Notes: a model not told the origin generated them from the sequence alone. A stretch of DNA of 64,000 nucleotides from Paralcaligenes ureilyticus (GCF_004346225.1 NZ_SMAJ01000005.1:202674-266673), one strand, 5' to 3'. Counted from the first letter of the stretch, positions 26,348-35,393 are shown. Made by a program: numbers and translations.

Positions 26348-27328
26348 ATGCGCGGTATTTTGTTGAAGATGGCGGCGTTGGTCTTCGCCGCCTGTTCCGG
26401 CCTGGCGGCGGCCACCGCTTTTGCCGGGCCCGGCAGGCTGGATGGGCCGCTGACGATGATTGTCGGCTATGCGCCGGGGGGCGCGTCGGATCGGGCTGCC
26501 CGCATTATTGCGCAAGAACTGCAAAGCAATTTGGGTATCTTCATCACTATCGAGAACAGGACAGGGGCAGGTGGCCGAGTCGCTGCCGATTATGTGAAGG
26601 CTACGCCGGCCAAAAATGTGGTGTTGCTGAGCAACCCGGCTGTCATGGTGGCGGCGCCTTTGGTATATAAAAAGCTGGCGTACGATCCTCGGGCAGACTT
26701 CAAGGCCGTATCCATGGTGGCCCAGTACCAGTTCGGCGTGGCCGTGGCGAGCGACAGCCCAATTAAAAATCTGGCGGGGCTGGTCGATTGGGCGCGTGCG
26801 CATCCCGATGAATTCAAGCTAAGCGTGCCGGCAACAGGCAGCCTGTCGCATTTCGTCGGCTTGATGCTGGCCGATAAAATCGGGGTCAAGGCGGGAATCG
26901 TCGGCCATCGGGATCCGGCGTTGCCTATGGCCGATCTTATCGACCATTCGGTTCCGTTTGCCGTTGATACACTGGACATGCAGGTTGCGCAGCACCTGAA
27001 TAAAAAAATTCGAATTCTGGCCACGTCGGGTACGGAACGCGAGCCGCAGTTATCCGCAATACCCACCTTTACGCAAGCCGGCGTCAAGCTCGAGGCGCTG
27101 GGATGGAATGCCTTTTTTGCGCCGGCCAGTATGCCCAATGCTGAAGTCCGGATGCTGGGAAAGGCCATCATGGAAGTCGTCTCGACACCCAGCGTGCAAA
27201 AAACGTTGCGGGAAAACGGGTTGATCCCCGTCGTGGCCGATGCCGCCAAGACCGAGCAGTTGATCGACGCGTTTCGTCAACGGTGGGAGCCGGTGATCAG
27301 GTCATCGGGTTTCGTTGTGGATAAATAG
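26348..27328 (+). CDS. Bug-type tripartite tricarboxylate transporter binding protein
   Basis: 326 residues; GGAG precedes the ATG. The signal peptide ends at ATAFAG. The domain starts with PLTMIVGYAPGGASDRAARIIAQELQ and has ENRTGAGGRVAADYVKATPA, both hallmarks of the Bug family that is greatly expanded in Bordetella and relatives. These periplasmic proteins bind carboxylates such as citrate, glutamate or nicotinate. No TctA/TctB genes are adjacent, so it is another orphan binding protein. Confidence 0.93.
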   Translation: MRGILLKMAALVFAACSGLAAATAFAGPGRLDGPLTMIVGYAPGGASDRAARIIAQELQSNLGIFITIENRTGAGGRVAADYVKATPAKNVVLLSNPAVMVAAPLVYKKLAYDPRADFKAVSMVAQYQFGVAVASDSPIKNLAGLVDWARAHPDEFKLSVPATGSLSHFVGLMLADKIGVKAGIVGHRDPALPMADLIDHSVPFAVDTLDMQVAQHLNKKIRILATSGTEREPQLSAIPTFTQAGVKLEALGWNAFFAPASMPNAEVRMLGKAIMEVVSTPSVQKTLRENGLIPVVADAAKTEQLIDAFRQRWEPVIRSSGFVVDK

Positions 27329-27334
27329 GATGTT

Positions 27335-27358
27335 GTAGCGGCAGCCCTTGTGGCTGCC
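27335..27358 (+). repeat. single REP unit, forward
   Basis: GTAGC then GGCAGCC-CTTGT-GGCTGCC, six bases after the stop codon of the Bug-type gene and 22 bp before the converging SirB2 gene. Confidence 0.88.
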
Positions 27359-27380
27359 ATTCATCCAAAATAAAACAACC

Positions 27381-27755
27381 TCACCCCATCCACGACATGG
27401 GATTATGCCGTATGGCCACACCCACGATATAAAAGAATATGGCAATGGCAATCAACGCTGCCGCGCCGCGCGACCCGGCGGTTTTGCCGCGTTTGATGGC
27501 GATCGTGCCTATGCCTATATATAACACCAGGGCCACGAGCTTGGCGATGATCCAGGGTTGCAGGCCGCCCAGCATGAAAGTCAGAATAACCCCGCAAACA
27601 AGCAGCACGGTGTCGATCACATGGGGAAGGATTCTGACGAGGCGGCGCGCAAGCAGGCCCGAGCCGGTAATGGACCAATAGGCGCGAACGACAAAGAAAA
27701 TAATGCTTAAGGCCGCGGCGCTCATGTGGAGCTGTTTGATGATGAAGTAGTTCAT
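27381..27755 (-). CDS. SirB2 family membrane protein
   Basis: 124 residues with four hydrophobic helices (YFIIKQLHMSAAALSIIFFVVRAYW at the start). The family signature includes LHMSAAALSI, the central LPHVIDTVLLVCGV and a final RHNPMSW-type end. The function is not settled in spite of the old name 'invasion gene expression up-regulator'. It follows the ABC protein gene with a 10-bp gap and is probably co-transcribed. Confidence 0.9.
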   Translation of the reverse strand: MNYFIIKQLHMSAAALSIIFFVVRAYWSITGSGLLARRLVRILPHVIDTVLLVCGVILTFMLGGLQPWIIAKLVALVLYIGIGTIAIKRGKTAGSRGAAALIAIAIFFYIVGVAIRHNPMSWMG

Positions 27756-27765
27756 GTTCGATCCC

Positions 27766-29679
27766 TTAACTCAATTCCCACGCGCCGCCGCCTTTGAGCG
27801 CAAGTTGCCGCGGGTGATACGCAGTCAGCGTGCTGCGATGTCCGACGCTTAGCAGGATTGTGTCAGGCAGAAGCTCGCGTGTAAGACGATACATGGATTC
27901 TTCCAGGCCTTCATCCAGGGCCGATGTCGCTTCGTCCAGAAACGCCGCGTCCGGCGCGGCCAGGAGCAGGCGGCCAAAGGCCAGGCGCTGTTGTTCGCCC
28001 AGCGAAAGGATGCGGCCCCAGTCGGCGATTTCGTCAAGGCGCGCGGCCAGATGACCCAACTGCACTTGCCGCAGCATGTCCTGGGCGCGATCATCGGGCG
28101 GGTTTGAACGTTTAGGATCAAGCAGCAAATTGCCCGGGCCGAACACGTTATCGAAGTCTTTGATGGCGTTCTTCGATCCACTTGAGGATGGGTCTTGCGC
28201 CGCTGCGCCGCTGGTGTATGCGATGGCACGCTCTGTGTCGGGCAATTGGTTGGGATAGTACAGGGCTTCACGCAAGCTGCCTAAAGGCAGGTAGGGCTTT
28301 TGCGACAAGAACAGTACGTCGTGGTCGGGTCGGATAATATCGCCTTCGCAGTAGGGCCAGAGGCCGGCGATGGAGCGCAGCAAAGTGGTTTTGCCCGAAC
28401 CCGACGCCCCGCGAATCAGAAGAGGTGCGCCGGGCTGGACTTCGAGCGACAGGCGATCGAGCAGGATTTTATTGTCAGGCGTGCGTACAGTCAGGTGATC
28501 GAGGGCGACCCGCTTGCCTTTGGCATGGGTATTGGGCGCGGGCAAGGTATATGAATTCTGGATAGCCGTCGTAAAGCCCGTCAGGCGATCGAGGGTCGCC
28601 CGGTATGCGGCGAAGCTATCGTACGCATTGCGGAAGAACGACAGATTGTCTTGCAGCCGGCCAAAGGCTTGCGCAGTCTGCATCAAGTCGCCCAGGCTGA
28701 TCTTCTTGGTGAAGAAACGTTGCGCCTGAATGATAAAGGGGAAGACCACGGCAGTCTGCGTGACCGAAAAGTTGAACCCCAGAAACTTCAGCGAGCGATA
28801 AATAATGGCCCAGGCGTTTGCGATGATCTGTGCAAACCGGCTGCGCAACAAGGCGCCTTCGACTTTTTCACCCGCATAGAAAGCCACGCTTTCGGCGTAT
28901 TCGCGCAAGCGCACCAGGGCATAGCGGTAATCGGCGTTGAAGCGCTCGCTTAGGAAATTCAGGCTGATCAACGGGCGGCCGATGCGTATGGCGAATACGG
29001 TAGCGATCAGCACATAGACGAACACCAGGAACACCATGCCGCGTGGTATGTCCAGGCCCATGATGGCCAGCGTGCCGGATAAATTCCACAAAATCAGGGT
29101 AAAGGCAAAGGTCGACACCAGGGCGTTGACCACACCCATGGACAAGGTGAGTGATGTGGTCACGAAGGTTGCGACGTCTTGCTGTATGCGCTGATCGGGG
29201 TTATCGATTGGGCGCTCCAGGTACTGCGAACGATAATAAGCCTGGCGGTCGATCCAGCGGCTCAGCATTTGTTCGTTAAGCCACACCCGCCAGTGGACGC
29301 CGAAGGCCTGTTGTACGTAAAAATCGATCAACGAGCGAACCACGTGTATGGTGGCCAGTACCGCGAAGAGCCACATTGCAAACCAGAATTGCGCTTCGTC
29401 CAGCTTTTGCAGCGCTGTATACATATTGTTGTACCAGGACGAGAACAAGACGTCGAGGCGTACGGCGCTCAAGGTTAAAAACAGGATGAACGCCAGCGCG
29501 GCCAGCGGGCGCCAGCTGCGTTTTGGAGAAAAATAGGCGCCTGCCAGATTCCAGAATTGCCGGCCCCAAAGGGTGAACCGGGCCAAACCCCATATCGTCA
29601 AACCGGACAGCACCACCGTAATGGCATAAGCCTGCGCTATCCAGATAGCGCTATCGAGCACCTCGTGATTCCAATTCAT
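27766..29679 (-). CDS. ABC transporter, fused membrane and ATPase domains (YddA/SbmA-like)
   Basis: 637 residues. The first 350 form the SbmA/BacA-like membrane domain (five to six helices; RWIDRQAYYRSQYLERPIDNPDQRIQQDVATF is a hallmark). The ATPase domain has Walker A GASGSGKT (about 425), then signature LSLGEQQRLAFGRLLL and Walker B DAAFLDEATSALDE near 565-590. Relatives move peptides, vitamin B12 or very-long-chain fatty acids; direction and substrate are unknown here. GGAG lies before the ATG. It is the first gene of an operon with the SirB2 gene. Confidence 0.92.
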   Translation of the reverse strand: MNWNHEVLDSAIWIAQAYAITVVLSGLTIWGLARFTLWGRQFWNLAGAYFSPKRSWRPLAALAFILFLTLSAVRLDVLFSSWYNNMYTALQKLDEAQFWFAMWLFAVLATIHVVRSLIDFYVQQAFGVHWRVWLNEQMLSRWIDRQAYYRSQYLERPIDNPDQRIQQDVATFVTTSLTLSMGVVNALVSTFAFTLILWNLSGTLAIMGLDIPRGMVFLVFVYVLIATVFAIRIGRPLISLNFLSERFNADYRYALVRLREYAESVAFYAGEKVEGALLRSRFAQIIANAWAIIYRSLKFLGFNFSVTQTAVVFPFIIQAQRFFTKKISLGDLMQTAQAFGRLQDNLSFFRNAYDSFAAYRATLDRLTGFTTAIQNSYTLPAPNTHAKGKRVALDHLTVRTPDNKILLDRLSLEVQPGAPLLIRGASGSGKTTLLRSIAGLWPYCEGDIIRPDHDVLFLSQKPYLPLGSLREALYYPNQLPDTERAIAYTSGAAAQDPSSSGSKNAIKDFDNVFGPGNLLLDPKRSNPPDDRAQDMLRQVQLGHLAARLDEIADWGRILSLGEQQRLAFGRLLLAAPDAAFLDEATSALDEGLEESMYRLTRELLPDTILLSVGHRSTLTAYHPRQLALKGGGAWELS

Positions 29680-30317
29680 TTATGCTCCGCGCAAGGGTGG
29701 GTGGGTAGTTGAAGCCACTGCAATTGCCAATCCGTATGTCATGTGAATGTCGTGTTTGTTGTGAAGGATTGCGCCACCCACGAGGGGTGGCGCTACAAAG
29801 CGAACCGGCCGCTAACGAACCGGCCGTCAGCAGACGTACCGTCCGCTAATGTAGCGGCACCCCTTGTGGGTGCCACATGCCCCGTCCGCTACGAATGCCT
29901 CGCCAACCAAAGCCGTATCTTCGCAACACCGCGGCAACTCATTAATGACCCGCCCGCGCCAAGTAGGTTCCCTTGATCCTGTATTTTCCCGTTCCGGACC
30001 TTATTCCATTTCTAAATCAATCGTGCGCTTTGTCAGCTTTGCTTGCCATACCTAATGTACTGTCTATGCTTCGCTTTCGCGTTCACAATCGATTTGGAAA
30101 TGGAATTACAACGCATCGGCAGAAATCTTCATCCAATACCGGCCGTTTGCCTCGGGTTCAAGACATTGTCCTGCGCGGATATTAACGTGTATGGCCAGGA
30201 AAATCTGCGTGAATGGCCCGTTGCGGTGCTTAAATAGTCGATATGTTTGAATATATAATGGGCTCACTTGAATCAGGTGGCTTATGGCCCAATCGTCGAA
30301 AGAACGCGCCGGTGGCG
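29680..30317. other. gene-free stretch between divergent genes
   Basis: Apart from the REP pair at 29773-29874 I see no supported gene, terminator or dyad. The right half (29990-30260) is visibly richer in A and T than its surroundings and would hold the promoter of the MOSC gene. Confidence 0.5.
29773..29874. repeat. REP pair with GCCACCC stem and long spacer
   Basis: The left unit (29773-29796) has a third stem type, GCCACCC/GGGTGGC, with loop CTCGT. The right unit (29851-29874) has GGCACCC. The spacer is 54 nt and contains a doubled GAACCGGCCG segment. Confidence 0.88.
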
Positions 30318-31040
30318 ATGGAGAATAGATCGGCAACTTGGCCCTTGCTGTCGTTGCGGGCAGGCAGGCCGCAGCCTTTTGGGCCGCGAGGCGAACCAAG
30401 CGCCATAGATAAACAGGCGTTGTCCGAGCCGGAATTTCTGGATTTTGCGGGCTTTGGCTCCGACCAGCAAGGCGATCCGCGCCATCATGGCGGCCCCGAG
30501 AAAGCAGTGCATCATTACGCCGCCGAGCACTATTCCATGTGGGCGTTTGAATTGTCGGCCGTGCCTGGTGTGCAAAACCTGGCTGTCGGCGGTTTTGGCG
30601 AGAATATCTCGACCTATGGCCTGACCGAAGATACGGTGTCGGCCGGCGATATCTTCAGGCTGGGGCATGCCCTTATACAGGTCAGCCAACCGCGCCAGCC
30701 CTGCTGGAAATTAAATGTCCGTTTCAATGTCGAGCAAATGGCCTTGCGTGTGCAAACCAGCGGGCGTACGGGTTGGTATTACCGGGTACTCGAGCCTGGT
30801 TGGGTGGCCCCCGATAGCAATCTGGCTCGCGTGGAGCGTCCGTATCCGGCGTGGACGTTAAGCCGTATCCTGAATGTGCTGTACCGCAATCGCCTGGATA
30901 CGGACGAGCTGCGCGCGCTCGCGGCGGTGGGCGCGCTGACTGAAAAAATGCGCCAACTGGTGGAAAAACGCCTAAGTCTGCGCAAGGTCGAGCCCTGGGC
31001 GCGTCGCCTGGACGGTGTGAGTCCTTCGCAGGTGGGATAA
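30318..31040 (+). CDS. MOSC domain-containing protein (YiiM-like)
   Basis: 240 residues from the ATG at 30318; the frame is open back to 30243 and the start is not certain. The MOSC domain has GPEKAVHHYAAEHY, a GFGENISTYGL segment and the cysteine QPRQPCWKLNVRF (C129) that in the family binds the molybdenum cofactor or substrate. A YiiM-type C-terminal three-alpha region follows (LSRILNVLYRNRLDTDELRALAAV). The family reduces N-hydroxylated compounds; the exact substrate here is unknown. Confidence 0.88.
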   Translation: MENRSATWPLLSLRAGRPQPFGPRGEPSAIDKQALSEPEFLDFAGFGSDQQGDPRHHGGPEKAVHHYAAEHYSMWAFELSAVPGVQNLAVGGFGENISTYGLTEDTVSAGDIFRLGHALIQVSQPRQPCWKLNVRFNVEQMALRVQTSGRTGWYYRVLEPGWVAPDSNLARVERPYPAWTLSRILNVLYRNRLDTDELRALAAVGALTEKMRQLVEKRLSLRKVEPWARRLDGVSPSQVG

Positions 31041-31049
31041 CGCGGGCAT

Positions 31050-31118
31050 GGCACCCACAAGGGGTGCCGCTACATGATTCACGGATATGCATTTGTAGCG
31101 GCACCCCTTGTGGGTGCC
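31050..31118. repeat. REP pair with the ATGATTCACGG spacer type
   Basis: Both stems are GGCACCC/GGGTGCC with loop CTTGT. The 21-nt spacer starts ATGATTCACGGAT, the second spacer family. It begins 9 bp after the stop codon of the MOSC gene. Confidence 0.93.
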
Positions 31119-31277
31119 ATCCAGGCCCATTTCAGCCACCATCCAGGCTAATTCCGACCGCCGCCGCCCATCCTGGTTTGTACAGATCGTTGGCTGCATA
31201 GATAATATAAAGGTTGTTCCGCAGACGCATTGGGGCGGAACCCCTTCTTTTCCATTACCTTACTTAAGAGATTTCGC

Positions 31278-31652
31278 ATGCCATACATTACGATTAGCGC
31301 TACCCAAGGTCTTTCTTCCGATCAGAAAAAACAGTTGCTTGAACGCTCCAGCAATGCTGTGGTCGACAGCATCGGCGCGCCGCAGGCCAGCGTACGGGTT
31401 ATGTTGCACGAATTGCCCCGTGAACATTATCTGGATGCAGGCCAGTTCGGCGCGGCCACGGTGATGTATCAGGTGGAGTTTATTGTGGGCCGCACCGAAG
31501 AGCTCAAGTCGGCGCTGATTGCGTCTTTAAGCAAAACCGCGAGCGAGATCACGGGCATTCCGGAACGCGATGTACGCGTGCGATTGATCGACTTCCCTAA
31601 GGAAAACATGGGTATGGCGGGCGGTATCAGCGCCAAGAAAATGGGGCACTGA
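31278..31652 (+). CDS. tautomerase superfamily protein
   Basis: 124 residues from the ATG at 31278, so that proline becomes the first residue of the mature enzyme (M-PYITISATQGLSSDQKK), the general base of this superfamily. Two 4-oxalocrotonate-tautomerase-like halves of about 60 residues are visible (beginning PYITISA and VEFIVGR), as in the longer members. AAGAGA lies before the start. The next gene begins three bases after the stop codon. Confidence 0.9.
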   Translation: MPYITISATQGLSSDQKKQLLERSSNAVVDSIGAPQASVRVMLHELPREHYLDAGQFGAATVMYQVEFIVGRTEELKSALIASLSKTASEITGIPERDVRVRLIDFPKENMGMAGGISAKKMGH

Positions 31653-31655
31653 AAG

Positions 31656-32195
31656 GTGTTTCCCGAGGCCGATGCGGTGGTGCGCTTTTGGCGCGATGCG
31701 GGCCCCGCGCGCTGGTTCAGGAAAGATGCCGGTTTTGATCAGTCGTTTCGCGACGCCTTTTTTGATTTGCATTTTGCCGCAGCCCGGCGCGAACACGACG
31801 ACTGGCTAAGCGATCCCTACGCCGCGTTGGCCTTGATCCTTTTGCTGGATCAGTTTCCACGCAATGTCTTTCGCGGTTCGGCGCACATGTATGCCACGGA
31901 TTCCCTGGCACGGTTTTATGCGCGGACCGCTATCGCTTCGAACGCCATCGCCGCCATTGAAGATGAACTTAAGTCGTTTGTTTGCCTGCCTTTTATGCAC
32001 TCGGAGAATATCGATGATCAGCGCTATGCACTTGAACTCTATCGACGATACAGTCCGGGCGATATAAAGTATGCGCAAGAGCATTGTGAAATTGTGCGGC
32101 GGTTCGGGCGTTTTCCCCATAGGAATGTCGCGCTTGGGCGCATCACGACGGACGAGGAGCAGGCGTTTCTGGACGCCGGCGGATTCGCAGGGTAG
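31656..32195 (+). CDS. DUF924 family protein
   Basis: 179 residues starting at GTG three bases beyond the tautomerase stop codon, so probably co-translated. The family landmarks AVVRFWRDAGPARWF at the start, LILLLDQFPRNVFRGSAHMYATD in the middle and LPFMHSENIDDQ are all present. The predicted fold is all-helical and TPR-like. The function is unknown. Confidence 0.9.
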   Translation: MFPEADAVVRFWRDAGPARWFRKDAGFDQSFRDAFFDLHFAAARREHDDWLSDPYAALALILLLDQFPRNVFRGSAHMYATDSLARFYARTAIASNAIAAIEDELKSFVCLPFMHSENIDDQRYALELYRRYSPGDIKYAQEHCEIVRRFGRFPHRNVALGRITTDEEQAFLDAGGFAG

Positions 32196-32232
32196 AACCC
32201 TGCACTGCCGGCGCAAGCCTTGATTCTTTTGG

Positions 32233-32256
32233 TGGGCCCACAAGGGGTACCGCCAC
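32233..32256 (-). repeat. decayed REP unit
   Basis: TGGGCCC-ACAAG-GGGTACC then CCAC: the loop and right arm are kept, the left arm no longer pairs. It lies between the DUF924 and XdhC genes. Confidence 0.6.
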
Positions 32257-32274
32257 AAAATTTATGGATGGGCG

Positions 32275-33282
32275 ATGCTGATGGATGCGGCCGATATTCA
32301 AGTACTTCAAAGCGCGGTGGCCTGGATGGAGCAAGGCAAAGCCGTGGCGCTGGTAACAGTGGTGCGCAACTGGGGGTCTGCGCCGCGACCGCGTGGTTCG
32401 CTGTTTGCGGCCAGCAACGCAGGCGATTTCGTGGGTTCGGTATCGGGCGGCTGTATTGAAGACGATTTGCTGCAACGCTTTGCCGCGGACTTTCCGCAGT
32501 CGGTATCCACGATCAGTTACGGTATTCATGCCGCTCAAATGCGCCGCTTCGGCTTGCCTTGCGGCGGCACGCTGGAGCTGGTCGTTGAGCGATTGCACGA
32601 TCTGGCAAGCCTGCGGGTTTTGTGCGCGGCGATCGACGGCCGTGAACTGATCGAGCGTCATGTCGATCTCGCCAGCGGCACGGTGACTTTGGCGCCTAAT
32701 CTTGCCGATTTCACCCTCCGTTTTGACGGATTGGAACTGGTACAGGTGTTCGGGCCGCGCTGGCGTTTGCTGATCATAGGTGCTGGGGCTGTGTCGGAGT
32801 ATCTTGCGCAGATGGCGCCGGCGCTGGGGTTTGCCGTGTATCTGAACGATCCTCGGGAAGATCAGCGGCGCAATTGGCGTACGGTGGGGGTTCAATGGCT
32901 GCCCGGCATGCCCGATGATGCCGTACTGGCTTTCAAACCCGATCGTCGAACGGTGATAGTGACGCTTAGCCATGATCCGAAAGTGGATGACATGGCTTTG
33001 ATGGAAGCGCTGAAAACACCGGCTTTCTTTGTTGGCGCGATCGGGTCTGCGGCAAGCACGCAGGCGCGGCGCGAGCGACTGCTGACGCTCGATGTGGCCG
33101 AGTACGAGTTGAACCGGTTACATGCGCCGGTGGGCCTGGCCATCAATAGCCGTGCGCCGGCCGAAATTGCGGTGTCGATATTGGCCGAGCTTATAGCGCA
33201 ACGCAATGCCGCCCAGCCGTCGTCGCAAGCCAGCGCCTGTGCTTTTGTGCCGGGTGTGGCGGCGCGTGCAGGGGGGAAGTGA
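32275..33282 (+). CDS. xdhC: XdhC family protein (molybdenum cofactor insertion)
   Basis: 335 residues. The N-terminal XdhC/CoxI domain has the family signature VVRNWGSAPRPRGSLFAASNAGDFVGSVSGGCIEDDL, and the C-terminal half is a Rossmann fold with RLLIIGAGAVSEYLA. XdhC proteins bind molybdenum cofactor, help to sulfurate it and hand it to xanthine dehydrogenase-type enzymes. No such client enzyme is in the window, but a cytidylyltransferase-like gene follows 71 bp later, the usual partner. Confidence 0.92.
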   Translation: MLMDAADIQVLQSAVAWMEQGKAVALVTVVRNWGSAPRPRGSLFAASNAGDFVGSVSGGCIEDDLLQRFAADFPQSVSTISYGIHAAQMRRFGLPCGGTLELVVERLHDLASLRVLCAAIDGRELIERHVDLASGTVTLAPNLADFTLRFDGLELVQVFGPRWRLLIIGAGAVSEYLAQMAPALGFAVYLNDPREDQRRNWRTVGVQWLPGMPDDAVLAFKPDRRTVIVTLSHDPKVDDMALMEALKTPAFFVGAIGSAASTQARRERLLTLDVAEYELNRLHAPVGLAINSRAPAEIAVSILAELIAQRNAAQPSSQASACAFVPGVAARAGGK

Positions 33283-33300
33283 GGCGGGGGATTGATGGAT

Positions 33301-33324
33301 GGCAGCCACAAGGGCTGCCACTAC
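33301..33324 (-). repeat. single REP unit, reverse
   Basis: GGCAGCC-ACAAG-GGCTGCC then ACTAC. It is placed between the xdhC stop codon and the ribosome site of the next gene, inside a probable operon. Confidence 0.86.
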
Positions 33325-33353
33325 GAAGGTATCGTTTTCAGAAGGACACAACG

Positions 33354-33923
33354 GTGGCGGAAATATCGGCGATTGTTTTAGCGGCGGGCCGCTCGCAGCG
33401 GTTTGGGCGCGACAAACGGCTCGAACTTATCGACGCCACACCCATGTTCCTGCTAACGGCGCTTAAGCTGAAAGCTGTAATCGCCGATACGCTGGTTATA
33501 CTTGGCCCGCAGGATGAGGTGCATCAACGGCTTTTGTGCGATCGCGGCCTGGATTTTGCCGTATGCCCGGATGCGCACCGCGGCATGGCGCATAGCCTGG
33601 CGTACGGCGTGGCTCAGAGGCCCGATGCTTCGGGATGGCTCATCATGCCGGCCGACATGCCATTCATACAAGAGGCTACCTTGCTGGCACTGATTCGGGC
33701 ATCGCGCAGGCAGGCATTGGCCGCGCCAGTTTGCCGGGGGCGTCGCGGCCACCCGGTCTGGTTCGAGCACGCCTATTATCAATCCTTATGCGCACTGACA
33801 GGCGATCAGGGCGCGCGTTCTGTATTGAACGGCGCCCAGGCTACGCTGCATCAAATCCCCGTTGACGATACGGGTTGTTTGCTGGATATCGACAAGCCGC
33901 AGGACTTGCCGGATATCAAGTGA
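33354..33923 (+). CDS. nucleotidyltransferase, MocA/MobA type
   Basis: 189 residues from GTG 33354, chosen because AAGGA lies eight bases before it; the open frame to 33279 runs through a REP unit. The domain starts ISAIVLAAGRSQRFGRDKRLE, the GT-A nucleotidyltransferase signature, and has MPADMPFIQ as the metal-binding stretch. With xdhC upstream it is most likely a molybdenum cofactor cytidylyltransferase for a xanthine dehydrogenase-type enzyme encoded elsewhere. Its end overlaps the converging permease gene by 8 bp. Confidence 0.9.
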   Translation: MAEISAIVLAAGRSQRFGRDKRLELIDATPMFLLTALKLKAVIADTLVILGPQDEVHQRLLCDRGLDFAVCPDAHRGMAHSLAYGVAQRPDASGWLIMPADMPFIQEATLLALIRASRRQALAAPVCRGRRGHPVWFEHAYYQSLCALTGDQGARSVLNGAQATLHQIPVDDTGCLLDIDKPQDLPDIK

Positions 33924-35211
33924 TAACGGGCGATAGTTGCCTGCGCGTGAGCATGGCCAGTACGAACGTGAACGCCAGTGCCGGCAGCGCAGAGCCCATA
34001 TCCGGCGCCCATTGCGCCAGCGCGTGATAGAGCGCGATTCCCAGAATCCATATGCAGGCGGCTATGCCGTCGACTTTTGGGGTCTGCGCGGGCGTGCCCG
34101 CATAGCCAAAGCCCAGCCGTCCCAGTATCACACCATAGAGCGGTACGAACACCGAGCTGAGTATCAATAGGAAGGGTTCCAGTCCGTGCATGGGCAACAC
34201 CAGCGCCAGCAGCGTGCTCGCGACGGCCAGCAATAAACCCCAGCGGCGGATGCTCCAGCCTGGCTTCAGGCTGTGCGCCGACACGGATCCCGAATACACG
34301 TCGCCATAGGCATTGTCGAGTTCGTCGATCAGTATCAGGCCCAGCGCAATCAGGCCGCCTTGCGCCAGCAGCAAGGCGCTGACGAGGTCGGTATTGGGGG
34401 TGGCGACGCTGACCACCACTACGCCCAGCGCGTAGCACCAGATATTGGCAACGGTATAGCCCAGCCAGGTTCCGCTCAGTGCGCCGCGGCCGGTGCGGCC
34501 GTGGCGGGAATAGTCGGCGACGAGGGGGAGCCACGAGACCGGCATCGCGATCACTAGGTCCAGCGCCGAAAAGACCCCCATGCTGCCATCGCCCTGACGA
34601 TTCCAGACGGTGCTCAAGCCCGCGGTTTGCAATTGATTGGCGAATTGCCAGGTCAGCCACAGTAAAGACAGCACGACCAGCGGCAGGCCATAGCGGCTGA
34701 CGAAGCGGCGCACCAGGGTGATCATGGAACCGGCCAGCAGGGCGGTCAGTACGCAGCCCCAGAACACGGTGGACACTATCACACCCGTGCTTTTATCCAG
34801 ATTCAAACCGAAAGCCTGATTGCCGATGGTGATGGTGCCTTCGCGCATGATCACCAATTCGAAGGTGGTCCAGCCCAGCAACTGTACGATGTTCAGGAAA
34901 ACCGGCAGGCGCGCAAAATAGCGGCCGTAGGTGGTGTGAATCAGCCCTGCGCTGGACAGACCGCTGTCGCAGCCCACCTTGGCGACCCACGCGAGCAGGC
35001 CCGAACCGATGATCGATCCGGCGATGATGGCGAACAGGGCTTCTTTCGTGCCGGCGGCCGGCACCAGATAGGCGCCCACTTGCATGACCAGAAGCCCCAC
35101 GCCCATGCTGAACCAGAGCGATGCATGGTCGGCCCAGCCGAAAACGCGTGAAGATGCGGACGTGGGCGTCAAGGCCTGGTTGTGTATGGACGGGCTGGAA
35201 GGGCTTGTCAT
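33916..35211 (-). CDS. NCS1-family permease (CytX/CodB-like)
   Basis: 431 residues with twelve hydrophobic segments. It begins RVFGWADHASLWFSMGVGLLVMQVGAYLVP and contains PLVADYSRHGRTGRG and the DNAYGDVYSGSVS stretch, both typical of the CytX branch, which imports hydroxymethylpyrimidine or related bases. The upstream space to the next gene is only 182 bp and is largely taken by repeats; I see no thiamine riboswitch there, so thiamine control is not supported. Purine or cytosine bases are alternatives. Confidence 0.9.
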   Translation of the reverse strand: MTSPSSPSIHNQALTPTSASSRVFGWADHASLWFSMGVGLLVMQVGAYLVPAAGTKEALFAIIAGSIIGSGLLAWVAKVGCDSGLSSAGLIHTTYGRYFARLPVFLNIVQLLGWTTFELVIMREGTITIGNQAFGLNLDKSTGVIVSTVFWGCVLTALLAGSMITLVRRFVSRYGLPLVVLSLLWLTWQFANQLQTAGLSTVWNRQGDGSMGVFSALDLVIAMPVSWLPLVADYSRHGRTGRGALSGTWLGYTVANIWCYALGVVVVSVATPNTDLVSALLLAQGGLIALGLILIDELDNAYGDVYSGSVSAHSLKPGWSIRRWGLLLAVASTLLALVLPMHGLEPFLLILSSVFVPLYGVILGRLGFGYAGTPAQTPKVDGIAACIWILGIALYHALAQWAPDMGSALPALAFTFVLAMLTRRQLSPVIT

Positions 35212-35244
35212 GGTGCGCGGCTATAAATCATGGTTGCAAATGAC

Positions 35245-35351
35245 GGCACCCACAAGGGGTGCCGCTACAAAAACGGGGTGTCGCTACAAAAGCGGGGTGC
35301 CGCTACAAAAACCGTACCGGCCGCTATGTAGTGGCAGCCCTTGTGGCTGCC
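35245..35351. repeat. REP pair with internal 19-bp tandem repeat
   Basis: The left unit (35245-35268) has stem GGCACCC and the right (35328-35351) GGCAGCC. Between them the unit's inner half GGGGTGCCGCTACAAAAAC is repeated in three tandem 19-bp copies (35255-35311), so the spacer has grown to 59 nt. Confidence 0.9.
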
Positions 35352-35393
35352 AGAATCCGTGATACCAGGACGTCATCCGTCAACAGGGCGAAT

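Noticed and set aside
35212..35393. Thiamine riboswitch before the CytX-like permease
   Set aside because: The space is mostly REP sequence and none of the conserved thiamine-box segments (such as CTGAGA) is seen in the right place.
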